Positions 14,231 to 21,253 of a stretch of DNA of 39,749 bases are shown piece by piece. The position numbers and the translations under genes were made by a program. The notes beneath the pieces are model-generated. The model was not told the DNA's origin and made no database searches. It saw only the letters and a program-made list of their open reading frames with translations. Within the stretch, counting starts at the first letter, position 1; the number at the start of each line of letters is the position of its first letter. This DNA comes from Clostridiales bacterium (GTDB lineage: Bacteria; Bacillota; Clostridia; Caldicoprobacterales; DTU083): the NCBI GenBank assembly GCA_012839095.1, contig DUOA01000088.1, positions 1 through 39,749 on the forward strand, given 5' to 3'.

Positions 14231-15895
14231 ATGAGTTTCTTCCGCCGTCCCGACCTGGACAAGTTCTTTAACAAAATTTTAAATTCAGGCTTTTATGCAG
14301 CCATACAAACCGTTTGGAAAAGCAGCATATCGAAAATATCGAATATTGCCCGTTCTATTGTTCATTCTCTCAAAAAATATTCTGTTTGGAAAAAAAGCAT
14401 ATCGAAAGCTTCGGATATTGGCCGTTCTGTTGTTAAGCATCCGGTTTGGTCCAGGGTCTTTAGGACAAGCTTTCTCAGTACAGGCATCAGGCAGCTGAGC
14501 GTTCTGCTCCTGCTGGGGCTTTTTCTGACCACGGGCATGATAGGAAATATCGAGGAAGCCACCGCGGAAACGGAAGAAACAATCGCATCCGTTGTCACGG
14601 CACACAGAGTGCTCCTGAACGGAAAGGAAGCAGGACTGGTTTCTGCTCCGGCATCGGCGCTTTGCATAATGGATGAAGTCCTGAAGGATGCAGAAACGCT
14701 TTACGGCATAGAGGTTTCTCTGAAGCACAAGCCTGTCTTCGAAAAGGTCACTGTTTCACCCGAGCAGTTGTCCACCAAGGATGAACTGGAGGAAGCCTTA
14801 CGGAAATACTCAGAAATACTTGTAAAGGCATATGCCCTTTATGCTGATGATGAAGAAATAGGGATTTTTAAGACCGAGGAAGATACAGAAAAGCTGCTGG
14901 ACCAGGTCAAGGCTCCTTATATGGATGATGCTGTAGATGCTGCTGTAGATGCTGCTGCGGACGATGCAGTCTCGGATGATGCAGGCTCCGTGGAAGAAGT
15001 TGGCTTTGAGGAAGAAATCAGAGTTGATACAGTATATGTACCTTTTGCCGAGATTCAGAGCGTGGAGGCTGTAATGGCCAAAGTACAGGAAGCACAGGAA
15101 ACGGTGGAGGAATACACCATAAAGAAAGGGGATACCTTCTGGTCCATTGCCAAAGCTTACCAGGTAAATTATATGGAGCTTAAGGAAATGAATTCAGACC
15201 TGGATCCTGATCGCCTGCAACTGGGACAAACCATCAGGCTTTCCTATCCGAAGCACCTGCTTAATGTAGTAACCAGCGAGATAGTGGAATATGAAAAATC
15301 CATTCCCTATCAAACCGAAACCCAGAAGGACAGCTCCATGTATACCTACCAGACCAAGGTTGTAAGGCAGGGCAAGGAAGGCACAGCCATGGTAAAGGCC
15401 CGTCTTATAAAGGTAAACGGAATTCAAAAGGAAAAGGAAGTACTCTCTGAGGAAGTTATTAAGGAACCGGTCAACAAAATTGTAAAGAAGGGAACAAAGG
15501 CGGCTCCGGCTTCAGTATCCAGAGGAAGCGGCAGGCTGACCTGGCCTACAAAAGGCAGGTTGACATCCAGATTTGGAAAGCGCTGGGGCAGGCTTCATAA
15601 GGGAATCGATCTTGCCAATTCCAAGGGAACTCCAATTTATGCAGCCGAATCGGGTAAAGTGATATTCACCGGCAGGCAAGGCGGTTACGGCAACCTGATT
15701 CAAATAGACCACGGCGGCGGTATGGTAACCTATTATGCTCACCTGAGTAAAATAGCTGTTTCCAAAGGGAAATCAGTTTCCAGAGGGCAGTTGATTGGTT
15801 ATATGGGAAGTACCGGAAACAGCACAGGTTCCCACCTGCACTTTGAGGTACGCATAAATGGGAATCCCAAGAACCCTCTCAGTTATCTCCCATAA
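14231..15895 (+). CDS. LysM-G5-M23 peptidoglycan endopeptidase with repeated N-terminus
   Basis: 554 aa, ATG 14231. The N-terminal ~90 residues are cytoplasmic and basic. They hold an imperfect duplication: VWKSSISKISNIARSIV and VWKKSISKASDIGRSVV, 24 residues apart, with a third VW start 20 residues later. One membrane helix follows (LSVLLLLGLFLTTGMI), then a low-complexity Asp/Ala stretch (about 235-253). A LysM domain lies at about 294-340 (YTIKKGDTFWSIAK) and a G5-like domain at about 345-425. The C-terminal M23 domain carries HKGIDL (H456, D460) and HLHFE (H535, H537). It should cut peptide cross-links while tethered to the membrane. The architecture recalls clostridial SpoIIQ-like or DipM-like proteins, but it is not clearly either. 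Confidence 0.93.
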   Translation: MSFFRRPDLDKFFNKILNSGFYAAIQTVWKSSISKISNIARSIVHSLKKYSVWKKSISKASDIGRSVVKHPVWSRVFRTSFLSTGIRQLSVLLLLGLFLTTGMIGNIEEATAETEETIASVVTAHRVLLNGKEAGLVSAPASALCIMDEVLKDAETLYGIEVSLKHKPVFEKVTVSPEQLSTKDELEEALRKYSEILVKAYALYADDEEIGIFKTEEDTEKLLDQVKAPYMDDAVDAAVDAAADDAVSDDAGSVEEVGFEEEIRVDTVYVPFAEIQSVEAVMAKVQEAQETVEEYTIKKGDTFWSIAKAYQVNYMELKEMNSDLDPDRLQLGQTIRLSYPKHLLNVVTSEIVEYEKSIPYQTETQKDSSMYTYQTKVVRQGKEGTAMVKARLIKVNGIQKEKEVLSEEVIKEPVNKIVKKGTKAAPASVSRGSGRLTWPTKGRLTSRFGKRWGRLHKGIDLANSKGTPIYAAESGKVIFTGRQGGYGNLIQIDHGGGMVTYYAHLSKIAVSKGKSVSRGQLIGYMGSTGNSTGSHLHFEVRINGNPKNPLSYLP

Positions 15896-15948
15896 AGCTT
15901 TACTATGATAGTTACCGCCTTTCTGATAACGGCAGCAATGAAGGAAAG

Positions 15949-15978
15949 AGCCCGCGGCGTCCGCTGCGGGCTTTACTC
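15949..15978 (+). terminator. intrinsic terminator after the M23 gene
   Basis: AGCCCGCGGC (15949-15958) pairs with GCTGCGGGCT (15963-15972, one G-T pair) around a GTCC loop, followed by only a short TTTA. Confidence 0.7.
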
Positions 15979-15990
15979 ATCATGATGAGT
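15975..15990. repeat. perfect 16-bp palindrome
   Basis: ACTCATCATGATGAGT is fully self-complementary. It sits directly after the terminator and about 90 bp upstream of the murA -10, a candidate binding site for a dimeric regulator. Confidence 0.6.
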
Positions 15991-16000
15991 GTAATGCAAA

Positions 16001-16070
16001 TTTTACATTTGAATGCGAAAAATAAGTAGAAAAAGCCGGAATGATATACTTTCTTAATGCAAATGTAAAA
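16001..16070. repeat. 11-bp inverted repeat in the murA promoter region
   Basis: TTTTACATTTG (16001-16011) and CAAATGTAAAA (16060-16070) are exact complements 48 bp apart. Each copy abuts an AATGCAAA motif. The second copy lies just upstream of the extended -10. Confidence 0.6.
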
Positions 16071-16076
16071 CAGGCA

Positions 16077-16085
16077 TGTTATAAT
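16077..16085 (+). promoter_or_regulatory. murA: extended -10 promoter of murA
   Basis: TGTTATAAT has the TGn extension plus a perfect TATAAT; no good -35 is visible. Initiation near 16092 gives a leader of about 108 nt. Confidence 0.65.
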
Positions 16086-16199
16086 AACCACATAAAAACC
16101 TGCAATCTTTATTGGAATTGCAGCATAAAATGCAAAAAGCATTGGCTGACAAATGAATACAGGAGGTGAAGCCCTTAGTCACCAGGCTGGGGCACGCTT

Positions 16200-17501
16200 T
16201 TGGAGAAATTTCATATATCAGGTGGGAAACCGCTTGCCGGAACAGTTCATATAGGAGGGGCAAAAAACGCAGCTGTGGCAATTATGCCTGCTGTTCTTCT
16301 GGCAGATGAACCTTGTACCATCTACAACATACCCTATATAGACGATGTAATCATACTGGCAGACATACTGGAAGAGGTTGGTGCCAAGGTTTCTTTAAAC
16401 AGCGGAGGCTGTGCCGTTATTGACGGTTCTTCAGTGACCTGCAATAAGGCACCATATGATATGGCGAAGAGGATGCGGGCCTCCTATTATCTGCTGGGGG
16501 TACTGCTCGGAAAATTCGGCGAGGCTGAAATCCCCCTGCCCGGAGGCTGTGAAATCGGCGCCCGGCCAATTGACCAGCACATTAAGGGTTTTGAAGCACT
16601 TGGTGCTAAGGTGGATATTGAGCATGGAGTGGTTAAGGCCAGGGCAGACAGGCTGGTTGGAAACGAGATTTATCTGGACGTTGTCAGCGTTGGCGCTACC
16701 ATCAATATCATGCTTGCTGCTGTAAGGGCTGAGGGTTCCACTACCATCGTCAATGCAGCCAAGGAGCCTCATGTGGTGGATGTGGCCAACTTTCTCAATA
16801 CCATGGGAGCACGTGTAAAAGGTGCAGGCACCGATACCATCCGGATCAAAGGTGTGGACAGAATGAACGGCTGCGAATACACCATCATTCCCGATCAGAT
16901 TGAGGCAGGCACCTTTATGATAGCAGCTGCGGCCACCGGTGGAGACGTTGTAGTCGCCGATGTCATTCCCAAGCATCTGGAATCCACTACTGCCAAACTG
17001 CTGGAAATGGGTATGGAGGTAATTGAAGGGGACGACTATATCAGGGTTAGAGGAATCAGAAAGCCCAGAAAGGTCAACATAAAAACTCTGCCATACCCCG
17101 GATTCCCGACGGATCTGCAGCAGCCCATATCAGTTCTGTGCAGCATTGCCAAAGGTACCAGTATCATAACAGAGAGCCTTTTTGACCACCGTTTCCGCCA
17201 TGTGGAGGAGCTTCGCAGAATGGGGGCCAATATCAAGGTGGAGGACAGGGTGGCCATCGTTGAGGGAGTAGACGCTCTCACAGGAGCCCTGGTGTCCGCT
17301 ACGGACCTGAGAGCAGGAGCGGCGCTTATTATAGCCGGGCTGACTGCACAGGGAGTTACAGAGGTGGAAAATATTCACTATATAGATCGGGGCTACGAAA
17401 AAATAGAAAAGAAGCTGTCAGCAATCGGGGCTGATATAAGGAGATTGAAGGACGGAGAGAATCTTTTGAAGGTTATCTCATCCAATATAGCCGTAAGGTA
17501 G
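16200..17501 (+). CDS. murA: UDP-N-acetylglucosamine 1-carboxyvinyltransferase
   Basis: 433 aa, normal MurA length. It transfers enolpyruvate from PEP to UDP-GlcNAc, the first committed step of peptidoglycan synthesis in the cytoplasm. Family signatures include ISGGKPLAGTVHIGGAKNAAVAIMPA, MRASYYLLGVLLGKFGEAEIPLPGGCEIGARPIDQHIKGFEALGA (the Cys of PGGCEIG is the fosfomycin-reactive residue) and PYPGFPTDLQQP. The start is a TTG at 16200: MEKF matches the usual N-terminus and an in-frame TAG at 16176-16178 rules out longer forms. The strong AGGAGGTGA is oddly placed at 16161-16169, more than 30 nt upstream; the nearer candidate is only GGGG. A terminator follows the gene. Confidence 0.97.
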   Translation: MEKFHISGGKPLAGTVHIGGAKNAAVAIMPAVLLADEPCTIYNIPYIDDVIILADILEEVGAKVSLNSGGCAVIDGSSVTCNKAPYDMAKRMRASYYLLGVLLGKFGEAEIPLPGGCEIGARPIDQHIKGFEALGAKVDIEHGVVKARADRLVGNEIYLDVVSVGATINIMLAAVRAEGSTTIVNAAKEPHVVDVANFLNTMGARVKGAGTDTIRIKGVDRMNGCEYTIIPDQIEAGTFMIAAAATGGDVVVADVIPKHLESTTAKLLEMGMEVIEGDDYIRVRGIRKPRKVNIKTLPYPGFPTDLQQPISVLCSIAKGTSIITESLFDHRFRHVEELRRMGANIKVEDRVAIVEGVDALTGALVSATDLRAGAALIIAGLTAQGVTEVENIHYIDRGYEKIEKKLSAIGADIRRLKDGENLLKVISSNIAVR

Positions 17502-17519
17502 AATGAGTTCTTAGACTGG

Positions 17520-17554
17520 CATTGGTCATGCAATCGGTTATGCAATGGTTTTTT
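17520..17554 (+). terminator. intrinsic terminator after murA
   Basis: CATTG-(GT)-CAT (17520-17529) pairs with ATG-CAATG (17540-17547), an 8-bp stem with a 2-nt bulge, followed by GTTTTTT. Confidence 0.65.
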
Positions 17555-17581
17555 ATTCATTATTTTGTGGTTAAAGGAAGC

Positions 17582-17611
17582 TTAAGACAGCCATTGGATT
17601 GACAACATAAT
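17582..17611 (+). promoter_or_regulatory. candidate promoter of the ABC-F leader
   Basis: TTAAGA (17582-17587) and CATAAT (17606-17611) are 18 bp apart. A perfect TTGACA at 17599-17604 also lies here but has no matching -10. Transcription would begin about 20 nt before the leader-peptide ATG. Confidence 0.4.
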
Positions 17612-17639
17612 ACGTAAAACAGGAGAAAAGGAGAAAGAA

Positions 17640-17666
17640 ATGAGGATTTGTTTCTTAGCCGGATAA
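17640..17666 (+). CDS. leader peptide MRICFLAG of the ABC-F attenuator
   Basis: An 8-codon ORF, ATG 17640 to TAA 17666, preceded by AAAAGGAGAAAGAA, one of the strongest ribosome sites in the window. It lies just upstream of a long terminator hairpin and 313 nt before an ABC-F gene. Short leader ORFs in this position are known from ribosome-mediated attenuation of antibiotic-resistance ABC-F genes. The hydrophobic ICFL core is compatible with a drug-dependent stall, but that is inference. A small hairpin (AATCA/TGATT, 17665-17681) overlaps its stop codon. Confidence 0.65.
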   Translation: MRICFLAG

Positions 17667-17684
17667 TCAAAATATCTGATTGAT

Positions 17685-17764
17685 GCATGTGCAGTGGGCA
17701 AGCAGACTGCGGTGCGCTTAAGGCATACATAATGTATTGTATGTCTTTGTTGCGGTGCTTTTTT
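17685..17764 (+). ncRNA. transcription attenuator of the ABC-F gene
   Basis: The terminator form pairs AAGCA (17700-17704) and CTGCGGT (17707-17713) with GTTGCGGTGCTT (17749-17760), stacked below an inner 10-bp helix AAGGCATACA/TGTATGTCTT (17720-17729 with 17738-17747), and ends in six Ts (17759-17764). The antiterminator form pairs 17685-17695 (GCA, then TGCAGT) with 17706-17715 (ACTGCG, then TGC), which consumes the whole lower 5' arm of the terminator. The two are mutually exclusive. Ribosome position on the leader peptide could choose between them. Confidence 0.65.
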
Positions 17765-17845
17765 ATTATGCGTCAATCACCAGCTAAGGGACAATTGTCA
17801 TACAGTATCTAATTTTCTTCATCTGCTTTTTTATTCCTTTGAGAC

Positions 17846-17890
17846 AGAACTGTTATTGGACATTTGTTCATTAGCAGTTCTTTTGTTTTG
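17846..17890 (+). terminator. second terminator-like hairpin in the ABC-F leader
   Basis: AGAACTG (17846-17852) pairs with CAGTTCT (17875-17881); an inner GGAC/GTTC helix with loop ATTT fills the loop, and TTTTGTTTTG follows. It is still about 90 nt upstream of the ABC-F start, so it would be a second block to read-through. Confidence 0.5.
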
Positions 17891-17978
17891 CAAAAACAGC
17901 TCCCGCAGAACCTGACGCTGAAGCAAGCAGTGCTGACAAAAGCGGGGTGCTGAATTGCCATGAAGGAGTGATCTTTAT

Positions 17979-19742
17979 ATGCTGCTGCTTCAATGCATAG
18001 ATATAAAAAAGAATTTTGGAATAAATGAGGTACTGAAATCCGTCACCCTGGACCTGGAGGAAGGCGAAAGGACAGGGCTGGTGGGAAAAAACGGGGCAGG
18101 TAAAACCACCCTTGCAAACATAATCGCAGGAAACCTGAAGGCTGATGAGGGTGAAGTTCGCTGGCACAGAAAGGATGTGGAAATCGGATATCTGCGGCAG
18201 TCGGTTTTCTATACCGCTGAACTGCTGCATGAGCTATGCCGGGAGCAGGACGTGTTTAATCAGGCAAAGGAATTTCTTCACCTTTCCAGCGAACTGGGCA
18301 CGGAAAAGGTGCATCAGTGGGCTGATGAACGCTTTGAGGCCTTGAGCGGAGGCGAAAGGACCAAGCTGGCCCTGGCCCATATCTGGTCAGCCAAGCCCGG
18401 ACTCCTGATTCTGGATGAACCCACAAATCACCTGGATATTCAGGGAGTACAATGGCTCATAGATGAACTGAAGGGTTATCCGGGAACAATTCTTGTCATA
18501 TCCCATGATCGCTACTTCCTGGACAAAACGGTGAATCGCATTCTTGAGATTGAAAACGGTGTGATTCATGAGTACAAGGGCAGCTATACGTTTTACCGCA
18601 ATGAGAAGAAAAAACGATACGAATCCCGGCTTCACGCCTATGAAGTCCAGAAAAAACAGGAGGAAAAACTGGAACAGGAGATAAGAAGGCTTAAGGCCTG
18701 GGCGGGCAAGGCTCACAGGGAGTCGACAAAAAAGGGTGCCAAAAGCGGTAACAAAATGGGTACAAAGGAATATTTCCGGGTTAAGGCAAAGAAGATGGAC
18801 AGGCAGGTTAAGTCCGCTGTGAAGCGGCTGGAGAAGATGAGAAGTGAAGGAGCAGAAAGACCCGGGGAAGAGCCTCTTATTTCCTTTGAATTCAGTCAGA
18901 AGGATGCCCATGGAAGAAGGATCCTGGAGGCCTATGAAATACGAAAAAGCTTCGGAGAAAAGGTTCTGTTTGAGGAAAGCAGCTTTTATCTGCAGCGGGG
19001 GGAAAGAATGGGCATATATGGGCCCAATGGCTGTGGTAAAACCACATTGGTAAGAGCTGTCCTCGGAATGGAAAAGGTGGAAGGCAGGCTTTTTGTGTCT
19101 CCTTCGATAAAGATAGGATATGTCAGCCAGGATGTACTTGAGCTTAAGAAGGAGAAGAGGGCCCTTGATCTGTTTGAAGTATCCGGCAGAAAGGAGCAGG
19201 GCAGAATACGGACCATGCTGGCCAACCTGGGACTGAATGAACTGCTTTTGCATCAGCCTCTTAAGAATCTGAGCATGGGGGAACGAACAAAGCTCAAGCT
19301 GGCCAATCTTCTGGTTAGTGAATATGATATGCTGATACTTGATGAGCCTACAAATCATCTGGATCTATACACAAGGGAACAATTGGAGGACGCCCTGCAG
19401 GACTATGAGGGTACCATACTGCTTGTCACCCATGACAGATATATGTTGGAGAAAATCTGCAGCAAGCTGCTGATTTTTGATGAAAGAAGAATTAAACGGG
19501 TGGAACACGGCCTGGAGGAATACTTAAAGAAACAGGAACATTTGAACAGGGCAGAAAGAGCAAAAGGACCCCAAAAGACAGAAAAGAGCCTGACTCCGGA
19601 GGAAGAACGCATGCTGCTGGAGAATCGCATATCTGCAGTGCTGAGCAGATTAAGCGAAACTGAGCCGGGAACGCCGGACTATCAGGCTCTGGATGAAGAG
19701 TTCAGAGAACTTACTGCAAAAAGGAAAAGTGCCCTCCTATAA
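17979..19742 (+). CDS. ABC-F family ATPase, likely antibiotic-resistance (ribosome protection) type
   Basis: 587 aa with two ABC domains and no membrane segment. Domain 1 has Walker A GLVGKNGAGKTTL, signature LSGGERTKLAL and Walker B LLILDEPTNHLDI. Domain 2 has GIYGPNGCGKTTL, LSMGERTKLKL and MLILDEPTNHLDL. The interdomain linker (about 205-290) is long and basic (KAHRESTKKGAKSGNKMGTKEYFRVKAKKMDRQ), the arm that enters the ribosomal E/P site in Vga/Lsa/VmlR/CplR-type proteins. ATG 17979 follows GAAGGAGTGA. The attenuated leader supports a drug-inducible role, probably against lincosamides, pleuromutilins or streptogramins; the spectrum is inference. Its stop overlaps the convergent malic enzyme stop by 6 bp. 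Confidence 0.9.
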   Translation: MLLLQCIDIKKNFGINEVLKSVTLDLEEGERTGLVGKNGAGKTTLANIIAGNLKADEGEVRWHRKDVEIGYLRQSVFYTAELLHELCREQDVFNQAKEFLHLSSELGTEKVHQWADERFEALSGGERTKLALAHIWSAKPGLLILDEPTNHLDIQGVQWLIDELKGYPGTILVISHDRYFLDKTVNRILEIENGVIHEYKGSYTFYRNEKKKRYESRLHAYEVQKKQEEKLEQEIRRLKAWAGKAHRESTKKGAKSGNKMGTKEYFRVKAKKMDRQVKSAVKRLEKMRSEGAERPGEEPLISFEFSQKDAHGRRILEAYEIRKSFGEKVLFEESSFYLQRGERMGIYGPNGCGKTTLVRAVLGMEKVEGRLFVSPSIKIGYVSQDVLELKKEKRALDLFEVSGRKEQGRIRTMLANLGLNELLLHQPLKNLSMGERTKLKLANLLVSEYDMLILDEPTNHLDLYTREQLEDALQDYEGTILLVTHDRYMLEKICSKLLIFDERRIKRVEHGLEEYLKKQEHLNRAERAKGPQKTEKSLTPEEERMLLENRISAVLSRLSETEPGTPDYQALDEEFRELTAKRKSALL

Positions 19743-20909
19743 CCGGGCTACGCCGCTTTTCCGGGCAGCTTCTGCGACTGCGGATGCCACGGCAGGTGCT
19801 ACCCTTTCATCAAGGGCACCGGGAAGGATATTGTTCTCATTCAGTTCATCATCGGGGATAACGGAAGCAATGGCATAAGCCGCTGCAATTTTCATTTCCT
19901 CATTTATATCGGATGCCCGTACATCAAGGGCACCCCGGAATATCCCGGGGAAAGCCAATACATTGTTTACCTGATTGGGATAGTCCGATCTGCCTGTACC
20001 CACAATCCGGGCTCCGGCCTTTTTAGCCAGTACAGGATCTATTTCGGGATCGGGATTGGCCATGGCCAGAACCAGGGAATCCTCATTCATGGAGCATATC
20101 ATTTCCTCTGTTACAATATTTGGTGCGGAAACGCCGATAAAGACATCCGCGCCTCTCATTGCATCTGCCAGGCTTCCTTTTGTGCCCTCGGGATTGGTTT
20201 TAGCGGCCAGGTCTTCCTGCATAAAGTCGTTGACCGGGTTGCCGGGATATAAAATTCCATGCCTGTCGCAAAGAACCATGCGTTTTACACCCAGATGCAG
20301 AAGCAGCCTGGCTATGGCAGAACCGGCAGAGCCTATTCCGTTTATGACAACCTTGATATCCTCTATATTCTTCTTAAGAATCTTCATTCCGTTTATTACA
20401 GCTGCGCTGCATACCACAGCCGTGCCGTGCTGATCATCATGAAATACGGGAATATCCAGGCGCTTTTTCAGCTCCTCCTCTATCTTATAGCAGCGGGGGG
20501 CGGCAATATCTTCCAAATTTATGCCACCGAAAGAAGGAGCCAGAATCTCCACTGTACGCACTATCTCGTCCACATCCTTGGTGTCCAGGCAGACGGGAAA
20601 GGCATCCACATTGGCAAAGCTTTTGAATAAAACGGCCTTTCCCTCCATAACCGGCATGGCTGCCAGCGGGCCGATATCGCCCAGGCCCAAAACCGCCGTA
20701 CCATCGGATACCACGGCTACCATATTGCCGCGGGAGGTATATCTGTACACATCCTCCGGGTTCTTGTGGATCTGCCTGCAGGGTTCTGCTACACCGGGGG
20801 TGTAGGCGGTGCTCAGATCGTCTCTGTTATTTACCGGCACCTTTGATCGCACTTCAATTTTACCTTTCGCTTTCTCATGCAGGGCTAATGCTTTTTGACC
20901 GTAATTCAT
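19737..20909 (-). CDS. malic enzyme (oxaloacetate-decarboxylating malate dehydrogenase)
   Basis: 390 aa, the short bacterial form, ATG 20909 behind AAGGAGGACAATT; the upstream TTG extension to 20975 is unlikely. Motifs are YTPGVAEPC (catalytic Tyr), GLGDIGPLAAMPVMEGKAVLFKSF (with the catalytic Lys), the metal-binding Glu/Asp in NLEDIAAPRC and FHDDQHGTAVV, and the NAD(P) fold VINGIGSAGSAIARLL. It converts malate to pyruvate and CO2 with reduction of NAD(P)+, linking C4 acids to fermentation. Cofactor preference cannot be fixed by eye. The gene is monocistronic and converges on the ABC-F gene; the last codons of both overlap. Confidence 0.95.
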   Translation of the reverse strand: MNYGQKALALHEKAKGKIEVRSKVPVNNRDDLSTAYTPGVAEPCRQIHKNPEDVYRYTSRGNMVAVVSDGTAVLGLGDIGPLAAMPVMEGKAVLFKSFANVDAFPVCLDTKDVDEIVRTVEILAPSFGGINLEDIAAPRCYKIEEELKKRLDIPVFHDDQHGTAVVCSAAVINGMKILKKNIEDIKVVINGIGSAGSAIARLLLHLGVKRMVLCDRHGILYPGNPVNDFMQEDLAAKTNPEGTKGSLADAMRGADVFIGVSAPNIVTEEMICSMNEDSLVLAMANPDPEIDPVLAKKAGARIVGTGRSDYPNQVNNVLAFPGIFRGALDVRASDINEEMKIAAAYAIASVIPDDELNENNILPGALDERVAPAVASAVAEAARKSGVARL

Positions 20910-20987
20910 AATTGTCCTCCTTAGGCATTCACTACTTTTTTGATATGTTTTGATAACCGACTGTGATATTCTCAACCTACACGGTTC

Positions 20988-21001
20988 ATTATACCATTAT
21001 A
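20988..21001 (-). promoter_or_regulatory. tandem -10 elements for the malic enzyme gene
   Basis: Minus-strand reading gives TATAATGGTATAAT, two overlapping -10 hexamers 8 bp apart; -35 matches are weak (TTACAA). The start codon lies about 80 bp downstream. Confidence 0.45.
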
Positions 21002-21192
21002 TGATAATTTTGTAACAGACTGCTTTGATGAAATTTTTACATCTTGTGCATCTTTTATTTTTTATGTTTAGAATGCAATGTTTTTCAGACAAGTGGAATA
21101 TTACAGGTTTATATATTATAATAAAATGGATATTGAAAAGCATCGTGATGGGTAATAAACAGACATCATGCGGCAGATAAAAGAAATTTAGT

Positions 21193-21198
21193 ATAATA
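21193..21198 (+). promoter_or_regulatory. candidate -10 for the walJ operon
   Basis: TATAAT with no clear -35; the 10-bp repeats follow directly downstream. Confidence 0.4.
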
Positions 21199-21207
21199 GA
21201 ATTAACA

Positions 21208-21237
21208 TGTTACAGTATGTTACAGAATGTTATAGAG
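21208..21237 (+). repeat. three 10-bp direct repeats upstream of walJ
   Basis: ATGTTACAGT, ATGTTACAGA and ATGTTATAGA follow each other without a gap. Each contains TGTTAC or TGTTAT, a match to the WalR half-site TGTWAH, with 10-bp (one helical turn) periodicity. They begin about 10 bp after the -10 box and end about 16 bp before the walJ start. Confidence 0.75.
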
Positions 21238-21253
21238 AATCCGGGGGACGACA

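Noticed and set aside
14932-14980. Asp/Ala-coding trinucleotide repeats in the M23 gene as a CRISPR-like or VNTR locus
   Set aside because: This is a short in-frame low-complexity linker, with only two to three near copies of a 12-nt unit.
16431-16976. 181-codon antisense frame inside murA
   Set aside because: MurA is unmistakable on the plus strand and the antisense frame has no supporting signals.
18387-19358. 323-codon open frame on the minus strand opposite the ABC-F gene
   Set aside because: The plus-strand ABC-F reading has every family motif; the antisense frame has no ribosome site and no recognisable domain. It is a shadow of codon bias.
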